From NCBI GenBank assembly GCA_011634665.1, contig WAEK01000012.1, forward strand, positions 682,001 to 746,000: a stretch of 64,000 nucleotides of DNA, in the 5' to 3' direction. A program made the translations under genes and the position numbers. Each line of letters opens with the position of its first letter. Position 1 is the first letter of the stretch. The notes under the pieces are model-generated. The model did not search any database, was not told where the DNA came from, and saw nothing but the letters and a program-made list of their open reading frames with translations. Shown here one piece after another: positions 32,747 to 44,108 of this stretch. This DNA comes from Mortierella sp. BCC40632. Its lineage: Eukaryota > Mortierellomycota > Mortierellomycetes > Mortierellales > Mortierellaceae.

Positions 32747-34966
32747 GTGGATAGGGATTCAGACGACTACATTGATCATTACAACAACTTGGCCAGCTCC
32801 GATGACAACTTCGACTATGAGAGTTTGGAAGAAATCATTGTAGACACGAAAAGCTTTGCTACTGGCAGTAGGGAGCTTAACGAGAGCGAAAAGGAGCCAA
32901 GTGTCGAAGAGCTGGAAAAGACTAGAGGGCAGACGACGAGGGTATCCGAACAATTGGCAAGAAAAAGTCCGACGGCGATAGATCGAACAGCCCTGATTGT
33001 CCTGAGAGTTGTACCTCATCTTCAAGCAGCAGCGAGAGTGACAATAGTTCCACAAAGAACGAAAGTGATGAGGACGACGCTGTTTCTCTCTGCCCCAATG
33101 AGTCGGATACATCAGAAGATCTAGAAGGCCTCAGAGGCGAGGCCTCATCTGCAAGTGGTCATGACAACAGGGACAACACGGAGTGTCAGAGCTATGGTGC
33201 GTGCGCTATTGAATCTAGCAGTTGTTGCACTTGAGACTAGCCTACGAGTTGTGCTAAATTTGTACGCTTTCCTTTTCTAGGAGAGCACGTGGATGCTGTT
33301 GGATGGAGCCCCGCAGTCGATGATCAATTCTCGGATTTCGAGGAGGCCAAGTCCATGATGCTCGACTATGCCTGCCGCAATGGTTTCCGAACGAGGGCCA
33401 ACTCTTCTTCGAAAAATGCTACTTATCCGACTGGTAAGTGAGTTGTTGTCAACTTTGTGTTATGTCGATATCAAAGAGGGCGTTGGCACAACGGGAGACT
33501 TAGGAGCCTTTTTTTTTTTTTTTTTTTTTTTTTCACCAAGGGTTAATCGTTTGCACTCGCCAGGGCACACACACACCAAAAAAAGGTTTTGGATCCATCC
33601 AAGCAGCGGCCAGGAAGTATTTCAGTCCGCTGTGGCTGCAAATACGCTGTATACCTTAACAGCCCAAAGTCTATCAAGCCACGATGGCGTATTTCCAGCA
33701 TCTCTGTTTTGCACAACCACGCCCTTGGAAAACCTCGTCCAGAATTTGAGCCTCTTACAGAGTATGACCTCAATTTAATCAGACAGGCTGCAGAAATGGG
33801 TTGGGGAACTGGTAAAACGATAGAGATGCTTCAGATAACCCGAAGCGCCTCTTTTACGAAATCCAAGTACTTGTTCGACCAAAAAAAATAGCCAACTATA
33901 TCTCGAAACAACGTGCATCGTCTAACACCATTTCTGATGCTGCCCAGTTGTTCAACTTGCTTGGAGAAATCCCAGGCCAATGGCTCTCCAGGAACAGGAT
34001 TGTGGCCGGTCGTCTCCAGGCTGTCTTTTGGATGTGCCCGGCGCAACAGGATTTATACAGGAGGTATCATGACGTTGTCGTCCACGACACAACTGCATCC
34101 ACCAATCGATTCGGTATGCCGCTCCATTGCTTCGTTGTAGTTGACAACAATTTTCGGACAAGACTGGTAGCCTGTGCCCTTACCTCTGGCGAAGAGACCT
34201 CAGATTACGAATGGGTCCTTTCGCAACTGCTAGAGCTGAATGAAAATAAGCCCCCAAAGACCCTCATGCTGGATAAAGATCCAGCAATGAACATTGTCAG
34301 TACAACCTTTCTCCCTGATACAACTATAGTCAATTGCCGGTGGCACGCAAACAAGAACATTAGGCTACGCCTTTTCAAAGCCCTTGGGAAAGATTGGGAT
34401 GAATTCTCACTCCGCTTTCAAGATGTCACCCGCTCTTTGATTTCCAGAGAATTCGAGGCCAAGTGGCAGAAGCTGTGCGAGAAATATCAACAAAACCCCA
34501 TCGTCCTCAACTATCTTGATCGTTTGTATTCGAACCGTTTTCGATGGGCTTGGCCATGGGTGCGCACTCAGTTCACAGCTGGGATGCAATCCACTCAACG
34601 AGTAGAGAAGTCGCACCATCTTCTTAAAATGCTGAATCTCAATGGTGGTTCCTCTTTAACAAGGGTCCTTAAAGCTACAGGGGTGAAGATAGAGAAGGAA
34701 CTTTTTGAGGCAAAATTCAATAGCTGTCCTGAAGGTGAGGCAGCCAGAAGAGAGGCAAGTTCCAGGACTTTAGAGCCGACCATGTCAGAAAAGGCGTTCA
34801 AGCAAGTACTACAATCCAATGAGGATCTTTTGGGTTCGTTTGCTAAGGCCAAAATGAGGCGGGAGATGGACTCATCATTTGGGTTTTCTGCGCGTCTCAA
34901 GAGTCTACAGGAGCTCTTGGAGCTCTACCCCCCAGACAGTGACTCGGCAAGTATCCTATCCAACAC

Positions 34967-35001
<35 letters not shown>

Positions 35002-35703
35002 GAAGAGGATATTAATATTGCCTCGTCTCGTGTAATAGGATGAATCGGGGCGTATATCAACTCTCGTTTCTCTGATCTCTAGGATTGGTCAAGACGATAC
35101 GCGTTTCGTTTTCAGGGCAAAGGACACGTTGGGCTGCGAACAGAAGGAATACGTCATACTTCTGACCGATCACTCGTACTTCTGCACTTGTCTACTCCTC
35201 CAAAATTTGGGAGTCGTTTGCCGCCATTTTTCTGCGTCATGAGGAAAGAGCCAGAGTGCCGATATCACATCAGTTTAGTGCACCGCCGCTGGTATAAGGA
35301 ATCCATCCAAGACATCCCCGATCTTAGTGAGAGGATTGGACGCAAGTCTTTCCAGGCCGCTTCTCGGCACCACAAGTCAACCAGAATGGGGTATCCCTCG
35401 GATTCTTTCATGACCAGTGTTTCTGACCTGTTCTCCTCGAAAAAAAAAATCTGTCGCTTATCACAAGGAGACCCAATCTAGGAAGAGACGGCACGCAGAA
35501 ATAACAGGACTCGGAAAGAAGATCGCAGGTCTTTCGAGCAACGATCCACTTATGCATGGGAAGATTTTGAGCAAGATGGAGGAAATTCAGGGATCTCTGG
35601 AAAAGGATATGGAAAGTGAAGCAGCTGTGCAAAACGATGGTGAGACTCCTACCGTCGGCGATCCAAGAAGAGTGAAGACCAAAAGGACGACCGAGGAGTG
35701 CTA
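32747..35703 (+). pseudogene. MULE-type transposase (FAR1 / DDE / SWIM), frameshifted
   Basis: Order seen: an acidic Ser-rich N-terminus (32747-33190); an intron with acceptor near 33280; a FAR1/WRKY-GCM1-type zinc domain (ISVRCGCKYAVY..VLHNHALGKP, 33600-33740); then the MULE transposase core. The core has Asp in VVHDTTAS (34086-34088), Asp in LMLDKDPAM (34272-34274), the CRWHANK motif, and Glu in RVEKSHHLLK (34605-34607), so the DDE triad is present. A SWIM finger (CTCLLL..VCRHF, about 35180-35215) follows. Single-base shifts at A8 (33882-33889), near T5 (about 35225) and at A9 (about 35441) break the frame, and another lies near 33000. It is the likely transposase of the long-TIR element. 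It is either inactive or hit by homopolymer sequencing errors. Confidence 0.85.
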
Positions 35704-35814
35704 GGATTTTGAGTAGTGGCGAAAAGAGTAAAAAAAAGGGAAGCACAATTGACGATGTGTCAAATCGGCATCATAGACCGATGACATAACAGTCGTATTG
35801 AGTGGCTGAAAAGC

Positions 35815-36030
35815 TGGGACCTCTGCCCTAGTTGTAGTCCCTGCCTTTGACTTGCCCCCCTGCGGGTGCTCATTGTACCCTGGTCTTTTTCCTCTTCTCT
35901 GGATCGCCTTCCACCTATTCTCTTTTTTTTTTTCCTTTTCCTTGGTGGATTGAGGACTAGATAGCCACGTCTGGAAAACATGGGACGGTGCGCACAAATG
36001 AATAAAACCCCTAACGGGGCCTGTAAAAAA
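35815..36030 (+). repeat. retroposon-like 3' tail with AATAAA and hairpin
   Basis: Shares with 21596-21842 the order CCTAGTTGTAG, CTTGACTTGCCCCC, TGCGGGTGCTC, GACTAGATAGCCACGTCTG, AATAAAACCCCTAACGGGG and CCTGTAAAA. The end has a polyadenylation-like signal, a CCCC/GGGG stem and a short A run, as expected of a LINE or SINE 3' end. Its right part is also the inner part of the right TIR. Confidence 0.65.
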
Positions 36031-36240
36031 AGGAAGAAAGAAAAGCTGGGACTGTAGATAAATGTGAGAGCAGAACGTTGAGATATGTGTGAGAGTAAGC
36101 TGGAGGCCTTTTTCAGGAGATATGTGTGAGAATAAGCGTTCTCACACATATGTGAGATTAAAAAAAAAAAGAGTTTGAGAGCTATTCTCACATATGACTG
36201 AGAATAAGCCGCTCACATATATGTGAGAATATCTTCATCC
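35933..36240 (-). repeat. right terminal inverted repeat
   Basis: Reverse complement of 20443-20752, about 95 percent identical by eye. The terminal CTCACATATATGTGAG (36212-36227) is a perfect 16-bp palindrome; the left end has one extra T in the same motif. Confidence 0.88.
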
Positions 36241-36326
36241 TTTTTTTTTTTTACAGGCCCCGTTAGGGGTTTTATTCGTCGGCGCGCACTCATACCACGG
36301 TCTGCGGACGTGGCCAGCTAGTTCAA
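36241..36326 (-). repeat. older truncated retroposon tail flanked by 11-bp direct repeats
   Basis: Poly-T then ACAGGCCCCGTTAGGGG and the reverse complement of AATAAA, a diverged copy of the tail at 35940-36030. AAGGTGGCAAC lies just right of it (from about 36327) and also just left of the long-TIR element (from about 20422). The larger element thus seems to have entered the poly-T of this retroposon. Confidence 0.6.
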
Positions 36327-36723
36327 AGGTGGCAACTTTTTTGGGGGGGATGTGTCTAACTGCAGTACTGTACTGCGATTTGACAATATTCAAAACTTTT
36401 TGACCTTCCAAGTGAGCACTAGTGTTGCTGCCCTGACCTTGATTGCTATGGCTAATCTCCTTGGACTGAACAATTCTCTTTACGTCAGGCAGATTCTCTG
36501 GATTAGTAAGTTTAGACACATCCTTTTTGGTCTCGGTCGATAGAGGTAGCTGCTCCACATGGGATTGCTTTTTTTTTTTGGGATATGGGACCCCACGACT
36601 TGGGGCATGAATAGTTCCCATAAGCCCACACGTAAACAAAAAAAAAAAAGACTTTGTCTTGAAATCATCCATTCCCCTGTTAAATTCCTTTATTCACTTG
36701 GTAGAACAGTTTCTTGATAGCTC

Positions 36724-36758
<35 letters not shown>

Positions 36759-36873
36759 GTATGTCGAGTAAAATCTGTTGAGGCGGGAGAGTTGCCAAGG
36801 TTGCCCTTCAGGCGCGTTGGAAGAGGCAGCCCATAACATATATTTTTTTGAGCCTCTTTACAAGAGCATCGGT
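36327..36873. other. gene-free stretch
   Basis: Includes a GA microsatellite (36727-36755) and several short A/T runs. No gene is recognised. Confidence 0.45.
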
Positions 36874-37170
36874 CTATCTACTTCGCCCATTTTCTTCGGC
36901 AGAAGAGAATATAACTTCATTGCTCTCATTTGAGGACAAAACTGGTACCTGCAGAATGCTTCTGGCTCTCGATATCTTTCAATGTTCTTTTGGTGCTCAC
37001 TGAGCAGGTTCAAGAGTAGTGAGCATTTACCGATCGAGATTTGGAGATTTGTAGAAAGACTGTTGCGCGTGAGTAGTATCGAATGACAACTCCTTGAGGA
37101 GACAGGTGAGGTAAAATGGAGAATTAAGCCTCTGAAGTAGTTTGAGATTCTTGGAGCCAGAATTAGCCAT
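36874..37170 (-). CDS. possible small two-exon protein
   Basis: Exons 37170-37031 and 36961-36874 around a 69-nt GT..AG intron (donor GTAAATG) would give a 75-aa protein starting MANSGSKNLKLLQRLNSPFY. It has no signal peptide and no known motif. Composition and splice sites are plausible but nothing else supports it. It may be non-coding. Confidence 0.25.
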
Positions 37171-37659
37171 AGAGGCAAAGATTATAACTAAGAATCCTAA
37201 TCTAGCCCTCGGCCGCCGCTTTGCAGCTCCTCCTAAACTCCTGAAAAAGGTAAGGTAAAAAAAAAAGCAGGTGAAGAGAAAGGAACGAATGGATGATGGT
37301 GCATTTGGTACTATTTTGTACGCCTTCCACTTGTTTCAGAATTGTGGAAGGTCAACATATGCAAATCCACGCAACAAATGTAAACCTCTCACCTCAACAT
37401 ACTTTGCCGATGCACAATTCAGACAATCAATTCAACTGAAGAAAGACTAATCAAACACGCCAAAGTCTTGAGGTGTTTTTTGTTTTTTTAGTAGCAACAA
37501 TTAGTTGGACCACTCATGATGTCATTCATATGTCAGAGGACAGAAACGATCTTATATAACATCATTGACATGGCACGTTCGCCTCCTTGACATATTTGTC
37601 CCAGTTTTGCACTCTTTGTTTTCTGATAACATTGTCTCCTCTTCAGAACATACTCAGTC
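37171..37659. other. 5' flank of the F-box/LRR-like gene
   Basis: AT-rich and without a coding exon. It likely holds the promoter of the gene that starts at 37660. Confidence 0.4.
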
Positions 37660-38982
37660 ATGCCCGACAGTCCCCTGACTTCCCCTTATATTCTCCACCA
37701 TATAGCCCATTTTGTTTCTGTTAGAGATGCCAAATCTTGTGTGCTAGTTTCTAAAACGTTCCTTCAAGCCTTTGTTAGCATTATTTGGAACACGATTGAC
37801 TTTTCCGTTCACTCGATTTTACGCCTAACCCCGCCCACTATCATCAGATATGGCAAATACATCAAAAATATCAAAAGCATTTCAACCTTGCAACATCTGG
37901 ACTTTATGCTGTGCATCGACACCACCTCTAGTCAACTAATAAGCGTCAAGATTAGCCTGATTGCCGATCCTCTCTTTCTTGCGAAATGCTACGATCTCAT
38001 CCGAAGACACCAAGCAACTTTAAAAAATTTATCGGTTGACTTTCAAAACACTGGATACGGTGTTCCGGCCTTTATCAGCTTTGATTGCTTGACATCTTTG
38101 ACAAATCCGTCCCATACCTCCCCTCTCGTAACGCTCGTTATCCGATCTCAAAGGATCACAAGAGACTCTTTTACATCGGCCCTTCGAAATTGTCCAAGCC
38201 TAAAGTCAATCGATATGTGGTCTACAACAATCTACCCCACACAGTTTCCGGACAATTTCCAACACTCTTGTGTCAAGTACCTTGGTGCAAGCGTTAGTGA
38301 TGTTATGGGACAAGGAGATCCTCCTCTTTTCTATTACTTTCCAAACATGGATACGTGGAGTACAAACATCACAACACCTCCTTCTCAGGAATTGAAGGAT
38401 GGATTGACAAGATGGTGCCCTCGTCTTCAAGCAATTAAAACCAACACCACACCAACAAATATCCTTCCACACCTGCTTGTCCACACTTTTAGTGGATTGA
38501 CAAGCCTAGATTTTGGCTATAGTTATATCTCACCCAATCTCATTCTTGCCATAATCCTTCATCGAACCCAGTGGACGAGTATCACTACCTATACATCTCA
38601 AGAATTCTACAAGCAGTATGAGAACGAGGGAATACGATCTATTCAGGATCATTTCCGCGAATCTAGGTGGATGGTTCAAATGATTCCACATCTCTGTGTG
38701 AATCTCATAAGATTCAAATTTCCAGAGCATGAAATGGACTTGGATGAAACAAATCCCAACCTCTGGGGTTGTACAAAGCTATCAAGTCTTGCGATCCGAA
38801 TCCGACATTTGAATTCAAGGGACAGCATCCAGAGAGTTATGGATGGGTTAAAGACGAAGCAAATCGGACCAGACGTTACCATGGACGTGGATGAATCGAT
38901 CGAGACTCGTGTTGCAAACTTTTTGAAGAGTTTCCCCAAACTTCGATCTGTTTGGCTAGGATCAAGGAAGTGGATACTTTGA
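37660..38982 (+). CDS. F-box / leucine-rich-repeat-like protein
   Basis: A single-exon 440-aa protein. The N-terminus (SPYILHHIAHFVSVRDAKSC to VSKTFLQAFVSIIWNTIDF) has the F-box pattern of Leu/Ile..V..AKSC..VSKxF....W, though it is a weak match. The rest has irregular Leu-rich repeats (SLKSIDMWS, GLTSLDFGYSYIS, KLSSLAIRIRHL, KLRSVWLGS). Such proteins act as substrate receptors of SCF ubiquitin ligases. Large families of them are common in Mortierella-type and Glomus-type fungi (general knowledge). It lies next to, but outside, the mobile region. The substrate is unknown. Confidence 0.75.
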   Translation: MPDSPLTSPYILHHIAHFVSVRDAKSCVLVSKTFLQAFVSIIWNTIDFSVHSILRLTPPTIIRYGKYIKNIKSISTLQHLDFMLCIDTTSSQLISVKISLIADPLFLAKCYDLIRRHQATLKNLSVDFQNTGYGVPAFISFDCLTSLTNPSHTSPLVTLVIRSQRITRDSFTSALRNCPSLKSIDMWSTTIYPTQFPDNFQHSCVKYLGASVSDVMGQGDPPLFYYFPNMDTWSTNITTPPSQELKDGLTRWCPRLQAIKTNTTPTNILPHLLVHTFSGLTSLDFGYSYISPNLILAIILHRTQWTSITTYTSQEFYKQYENEGIRSIQDHFRESRWMVQMIPHLCVNLIRFKFPEHEMDLDETNPNLWGCTKLSSLAIRIRHLNSRDSIQRVMDGLKTKQIGPDVTMDVDESIETRVANFLKSFPKLRSVWLGSRKWIL

Positions 38983-39259
38983 TTAAACATAACCCCTCAT
39001 TATATATATCTGTAAAATATCGTCTCTATGATCTTTTTACAAGACCACCAACTATAGGACTTAATCTACCGTTTTTTTCAAACACCTGCCGACAGTGAAA
39101 AAAGGCCTGATTGTAGTTGTAGCAGTGGCTGTGGACTTTTCCAAAGACTTTTGTATTATGATCAATCCGCTCCTTCTTACCCTCCTGGTGCTCTTCTTCC
39201 TCCATAAGGGTATCCAGGCTTCAAGGTGGGAGTCGATAACTCGGCGTTTGCAGAGATTG

Positions 39260-39514
39260 TTAAGTACAATCTGTAGGTAGTACATTAAGATATTCCTCTC
39301 CTTGGAGATTGGGGAGAGTCTTGTTTGGGCAGCAGAGTCTGTAGAGAGCGGCTCCAGTAATTAGGATCACGAGTGAGCAGAATAGAAATGTTCCAAGAGA
39401 GGCCATGATTCCCACAAAACGATCATGATTAAAGCAGCCATAAAGTGTAAAGCAACAAACGACATCAGGTATGTTGACGAAAAAGCACTGGTGTCTGTAG
39501 GAAGATGGTGCCAT
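39260..39514 (-). CDS. possible small membrane protein
   Basis: An 84-aa frame from Met 39514. It has one strong hydrophobic segment (GTFLFCSLVILITGAALY) followed by Cys-Cys and a short acidic tail (LQGEEYLNVLPTDCT). It contains several N-terminal cysteines. No family is recognised. An upstream in-frame extension to 39595 is less protein-like. Weakly supported. Confidence 0.35.
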   Translation of the reverse strand: MAPSSYRHQCFFVNIPDVVCCFTLYGCFNHDRFVGIMASLGTFLFCSLVILITGAALYRLCCPNKTLPNLQGEEYLNVLPTDCT

Positions 39515-40335
39515 TGTTGTGGGAGGTTCCACCGAGAATAAACGAGGTCGTGTTGTCGCAACAAACTCCCCCTCCCCCTTCCCTACACCTCTCAAAAAAA
39601 AAAAAGACCACTATAGACCGCCCAGAAAAAAGTTTACCAAGAGGGGTCAAAGGCCAGGATATTCACTGGTTGATTGTGGTGGCTCTGCAACAGGACACCA
39701 TTGACTAAGAATGTCCTATAACTCGAGCATGCTTCGCAGGCGCGGGATGGGTCCGAAGCTAACGTGTTTCTTTTTCAAACGGAACAGGAGAAGCGAGCGT
39801 CTGTCAAAAGTCAAATACGAGTTGAGAGCAGAGGGCGTTTGATCTTGCCAAGTCTCTGCAATACCAACGGAGCAATACATACTCTGACCTCGGAACCATA
39901 CGATTTTTTTTTTCTTAGTCGAGTTCAATTGTATGCATATTGGAAACCGATGGACTTGATGGCACAGCCTTTGGTTCTGGTAATAAACACAGCCGAGTAC
40001 ATATTCCTTTCTGGTCTTCAAAGAAAAAAAAAAAAAAAAAAGATATTTCGATCGGTCTCTTCTTTTTTGTTTTTTGTTTTAATTTAGTTGAATGCTTTTG
40101 TGGCAGTGAACAAAGGATGTAGTATGGAAAGAGCAAAAGAGGGAGGAGGAAGGAATAATAATAATAGGAAAAAAAAAAAGAAAAAGAAAAAGAAAACAGC
40201 GGAGAGAGCTAGTATCTACAAGGTAACAAACAGCACCATGACCAACAAGAAATCACAGAAAAAAAGAGAGAATGCACAGAAATGATTGTGTAGGTGGGTT
40301 CAAATGCACTCTTCTTTTTTCTTTTCCCCTCTTCT
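39515..40335. other. gene-free stretch, 3' flank of chitin synthase
   Basis: A-rich runs at 39596-39606, 40022-40041 and 40168-40195 and an AAT repeat near 40156. No gene supported. Confidence 0.45.
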
Positions 40336-43300
40336 TTAGACAATGCGTCCGTTGAAGAGACGGAGGATCATGTAGGTAACACTGCCAAAGAAACGGAACA
40401 GAGCCAGACCTGCGACCGACCAAAGAATGACACCCAAATAAGCCTCACTCGTCGTCTTGAAATCACCAAAGACGGACGAGGTCACCAAAGCGACCAAGAG
40501 AGCATTGCTCATGATCCAGGCCAAAAGGACACGAGTACGAATCTCGCGGTAGTAATCCTCCTGCTTCGTCTTTGCATCACGATGTTGCTTCACTTCGGGC
40601 GTCTTGACTGCAAGTGAGGCCACAGCGTCGTCGTATGCATTGTTAATATCCTGGCTGTCTGTTGGGACCGTAACCTCAACACCATCGGCTGTCTTCTTGG
40701 CAACACCGAGATCCGTGGCGACTGAAGTATCACCCTTGGTACCCCAAGAGATATCGTGAATGTTACAGAAGGCATAGACGTTCAAAATATTGACGTAGGA
40801 TGGGACCATGAACAGGTACTGGATGAACGAGTGGAACATGTGGTAGGGATCAAAGAAGAGGAAACTGGCAAAGAAGTAGAGTCCGTAGGTCGAGGCAAGC
40901 GAGATGACAGTGTTGCGGAACATGGTGTCCTGGAAATAGAGTGCTGTCAGTGATACTCCGCCATCCTTTTGTTCTGCTGCTCTTGCCTTGGCCTGTGCAA
41001 TTCCGTTGACAGTCATGTAGATGGCTCCAAAGAGCATGTAGCCCATAAGAAGTGCAAAGAAGCCCATCGACGACTTGTACGCCCATTGTGATCCCTGAGG
41101 TCGATTACCCATACTCATGATGAACTGAGCAATGATCAAGAGGATATAAATGTAGCGCGTAATCGTAAAGACCCAAAGACCGACATCGTTCTCGCCAAAA
41201 GGACTAGTCTGAATGATGTTGTCGCCGTCTCGCATGAACACCATGGCATTACCCAAGATATAGAAAGTCAGATAGAAATTGGCCTACAACAGTCATTAAA
41301 GTTACCAAAAAGATGTTAGGAGAATGTCGTATTTCTTCTATCCAAGATACTCTTCTCCTATCCAGGATCGGATATGAATGGCAAGCAAGCATGGACTTTT
41401 GACTTACAATAGCAAACCAAGAGAAAACCAAAGAAACAAAACTGTAAAAGAACTCGACGTGGAAAAAGAGCTTGCGAGCCGTCGAGTGATCTGAGCGCCA
41501 AATGTCCATACTGTGAACAAGGGCATAGACCGAGGCAAAGAACGAACCGTTCAACCAACGACGACGCTGAGAGATGAATTCAGCGGCCGAGTCGGGCACA
41601 TCAGTCTCACCGTAGGCAGACTTGACGTACTGAAGAACCCAAGCAGCATTTCTCTTGGCGACAAGCTCGAAGCACAGAATACGATCCTCAGCCAGGTACA
41701 TGTTGGCAGTGAAGATGTTGGCATCCGAGCCGTGGAACTTTTCACCCAAGAAATACTTTTCGAGAGGACCGACTCCTGAGGGGTCGTTCTGGAGAGCACG
41801 GTAACGGTAGGCAGAGAAGGCTCCTGGCAAGACAGAAATGTAACCAAAGACAGACTCAAGTGGCTTGTCCAGAATGTTGGACATCTTGTACTCAAAGTTC
41901 TGCGAGGACACCAAAGGATTGAGCAGCTGCGAACCGCCACGACCCAACATGGCTCGAATCTCACCACAGGCTCCGCCGACGTTCGAGTTGAGATCAAACG
42001 CCTTCCAGAGATGGTAGATCGAAGTTGATCCTGGCCGGGTTCCGACATCCAGCAACACACACACATTAGGCTTCAAGACCTGTCCAAAGGCGTTGAAGAA
42101 CCAGCTATATTAAAGAAAAATAGATAAAAAAGCCAGGTACAGCCAAATGGAATGAGATTTTTAAATATAGAGAAAAGAAAAAGGTTAGTCAGGGACAAAT
42201 AATTCGCCCAGCTGGAGATTGGCAACAGCCCACATGATCGGTCCACGAGAAGAAAGCCATCCCCCTTTTCTTTTTCTCCAGTGAGTAAGAGAGCAGCAAC
42301 AGCAACAGCAGCAACAAAAGCTATCTCTACCGTACCGATGAGAGTTCAATTTCTTGGCGTTCTTTTCCTTGAGACAAAAGAGAAGCTGTACAGGGACATA
42401 GCCCTTGTCATGACCTGATCGGCCCATCTCTGGGTCAATTGTGACCTGTGTCGTATACTATTCATAGCAGAGAGCAAAGAAGCAAATACAGAAAGAAAGA
42501 AAAAAAGTTCCACGCAGGTATGGTCAGGCTGCTGTGCGTTGAAAAAATACCGTGATGTTGTGTCGGGTGGACAACAGGGCTGTGTGGTGGTAGAGAGAAA
42601 GAGCGAAATAAAAAAAAAAAAGAGTTTGTTACCTCGTAGATATGAGCAGTGACAGGCTTGTCGTTGACAATGTTTTTAGCCACGCCGTCTTGGTAGACAC
42701 CCAGAGCGGCAAGGACGTTCAGGGTCTTTGGGTTGATTTTTGCACGACCATCCGAGACGATACAGACGACGACCTTCTTCCAGGCATCGGGGCCCCAAGT
42801 GCGGGATCGATCACGGGTTGTAAGGTGGCGAATGTTCTTCATGACACCGTGCATCGTTCTAGTAAAGAGAACCTCATCTTCCTATAGAGTTGTGTGAAGC
42901 CCGTGTCCCAGATCATCAAGAGCGCCAGGGTAACCAGTAGTTGAAGGGGAGAAGGAGAGAGAGGAAAAAAAAAAAAAAAAGAAAAAAAAGGTTAGTAAAC
43001 GATGCGACTCCGACAGCCATTGGCGTCTGTTTTTTATTTTTCCCGCTAGGTGTGCGGCACGGGTTCTTTTGGTTTGGGCTTTTTAACTTTGTGCCCCGCG
43101 CGGGAAGGAGATGATATGAAAACAGGGCAGGGGGGCAGAGAAAAAAAAAAAAAAAAAAAAAAAAAGGAAAAAGAGGAAGAAGAAGAGGGAGGGAACAGGC
43201 AGGCAGGTAGGCAGACTGATAGACTGACAGACAGAGAAGGACAAACAAGCAAGCCCTGCTCTGTTGCTGCAGGATGACAGATGCCTTGGGCGGAGAAGAG

Positions 43301-44108
43301 GGCGGCTTCAAAAATAGAGTCCAGGGCTGAGCGGAGGGAGGGGGCCGCGGGGAGAGAGAGAGAGAGAGAAAGGGGGGAAAAGAAAAAGAGGAAAAGAGGA
43401 AAAGAGGAACAGCAGTTGTGAGCGAGGTGACGGACTTACGTTATACATGGTCATGACGATAAACAGTTCTGTCTCGCGAGGCTGCTCATCGAGGATCAGT
43501 GGCCGCAGCGTATAGTTCTCAGCAGCAAAGTCGTTGGGATCGCAGGTGGCGGCTGTGTATCGCATGTGCGTGAACTCTTCGCCTTCCTGGTACTTTAGTG
43601 TTTTGAGGAACTTTGATGGGACAGGGCAGTCGAGAACCAAGTTTCCGGACGTCAACTTGACCTTTCGCGTGGTCAAGTAGCGACGCTTCTGGGCCATAGG
43701 TGCAGGGCCGTAGTGGCGAGTGTCGGGTGTACCAGGAGGGAGAGCTCCACCGAGGGCGGGTGTGCCGGGGATACCTCCGTCAAACTGGACATGGGATGGC
43801 TGCTGGGACAACTCGTTGGCGCTGCCAAAAGGGTTGTGGGGTGGGATATGAGGCGAAGGCTGGGGCACGGGCATGGAGGGCTGCTGGGTCGAGGGTGCGG
43901 TGGGCAGCTGGTAGGGGGTATAAGGCGGGTGCGAGACATAGCCAGGGGTGATGGCAGGCGATGAGGCGTAACCAGCAGAGAGGAGCAGTGGTGCGTCCTG
44001 GCGGTGGGGTGGGTCGTCGTCAAAGGGATTCGCGTTCGGGTTGTACTGGACAGAGACATTCTGCATCGGATAGTCCGATGGACCTTGTCCAGGTGGATAG
44101 CGAGACAT
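40336..44108 (-). CDS. CHS: chitin synthase (division 1, family GT2)
   Basis: This plasma-membrane processive enzyme polymerises UDP-GlcNAc into cell-wall chitin. Five exons join in frame: 44108-43440, 42881-42633, 42445-42336, 42104-41408 and 41283-40336, giving 890 aa, typical of class I-III. The cytoplasmic N-terminus is Pro/Gln-rich and disordered (about 1-135). The chitin synthase N domain and catalytic region follow ([43 protein letters not shown]). The product-site motif [11 protein letters not shown] is encoded near 41555-41569. Several C-terminal membrane helices follow. All key motifs are intact. The gene is divergent from the THEM6-like gene across a 2.4-kb microsatellite-rich region. 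The exact class is not resolved. Confidence 0.95.

Larger units (their letters stand above)
20443..36240. mobile_element. ~15.8-kb long-TIR element carrying a MULE transposase and a Fanzor-like gene
   Basis: Matching inverted ends (20443-20752 and 35933-36240) bound a segment whose last gene is a Mutator-like (MULE) transposase. Long TIRs of a few hundred bases and a FAR1/SWIM transposase fit the MULE superfamily. The flanks are T11 on the left and T12 on the right, compatible with a 9-11-bp target duplication inside a poly-T tract, though this is uninformative sequence. Cargo, left to right: retroelement remnant, snap-back repeat, zinc-finger/coiled-coil gene, minisatellite, A-rich repeats, Fanzor-like gene, transposase, retroposon tail. 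Both mobility-linked genes are frameshifted, so this copy is probably not autonomous. It could also be a compound of nested insertions. Confidence 0.7.
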
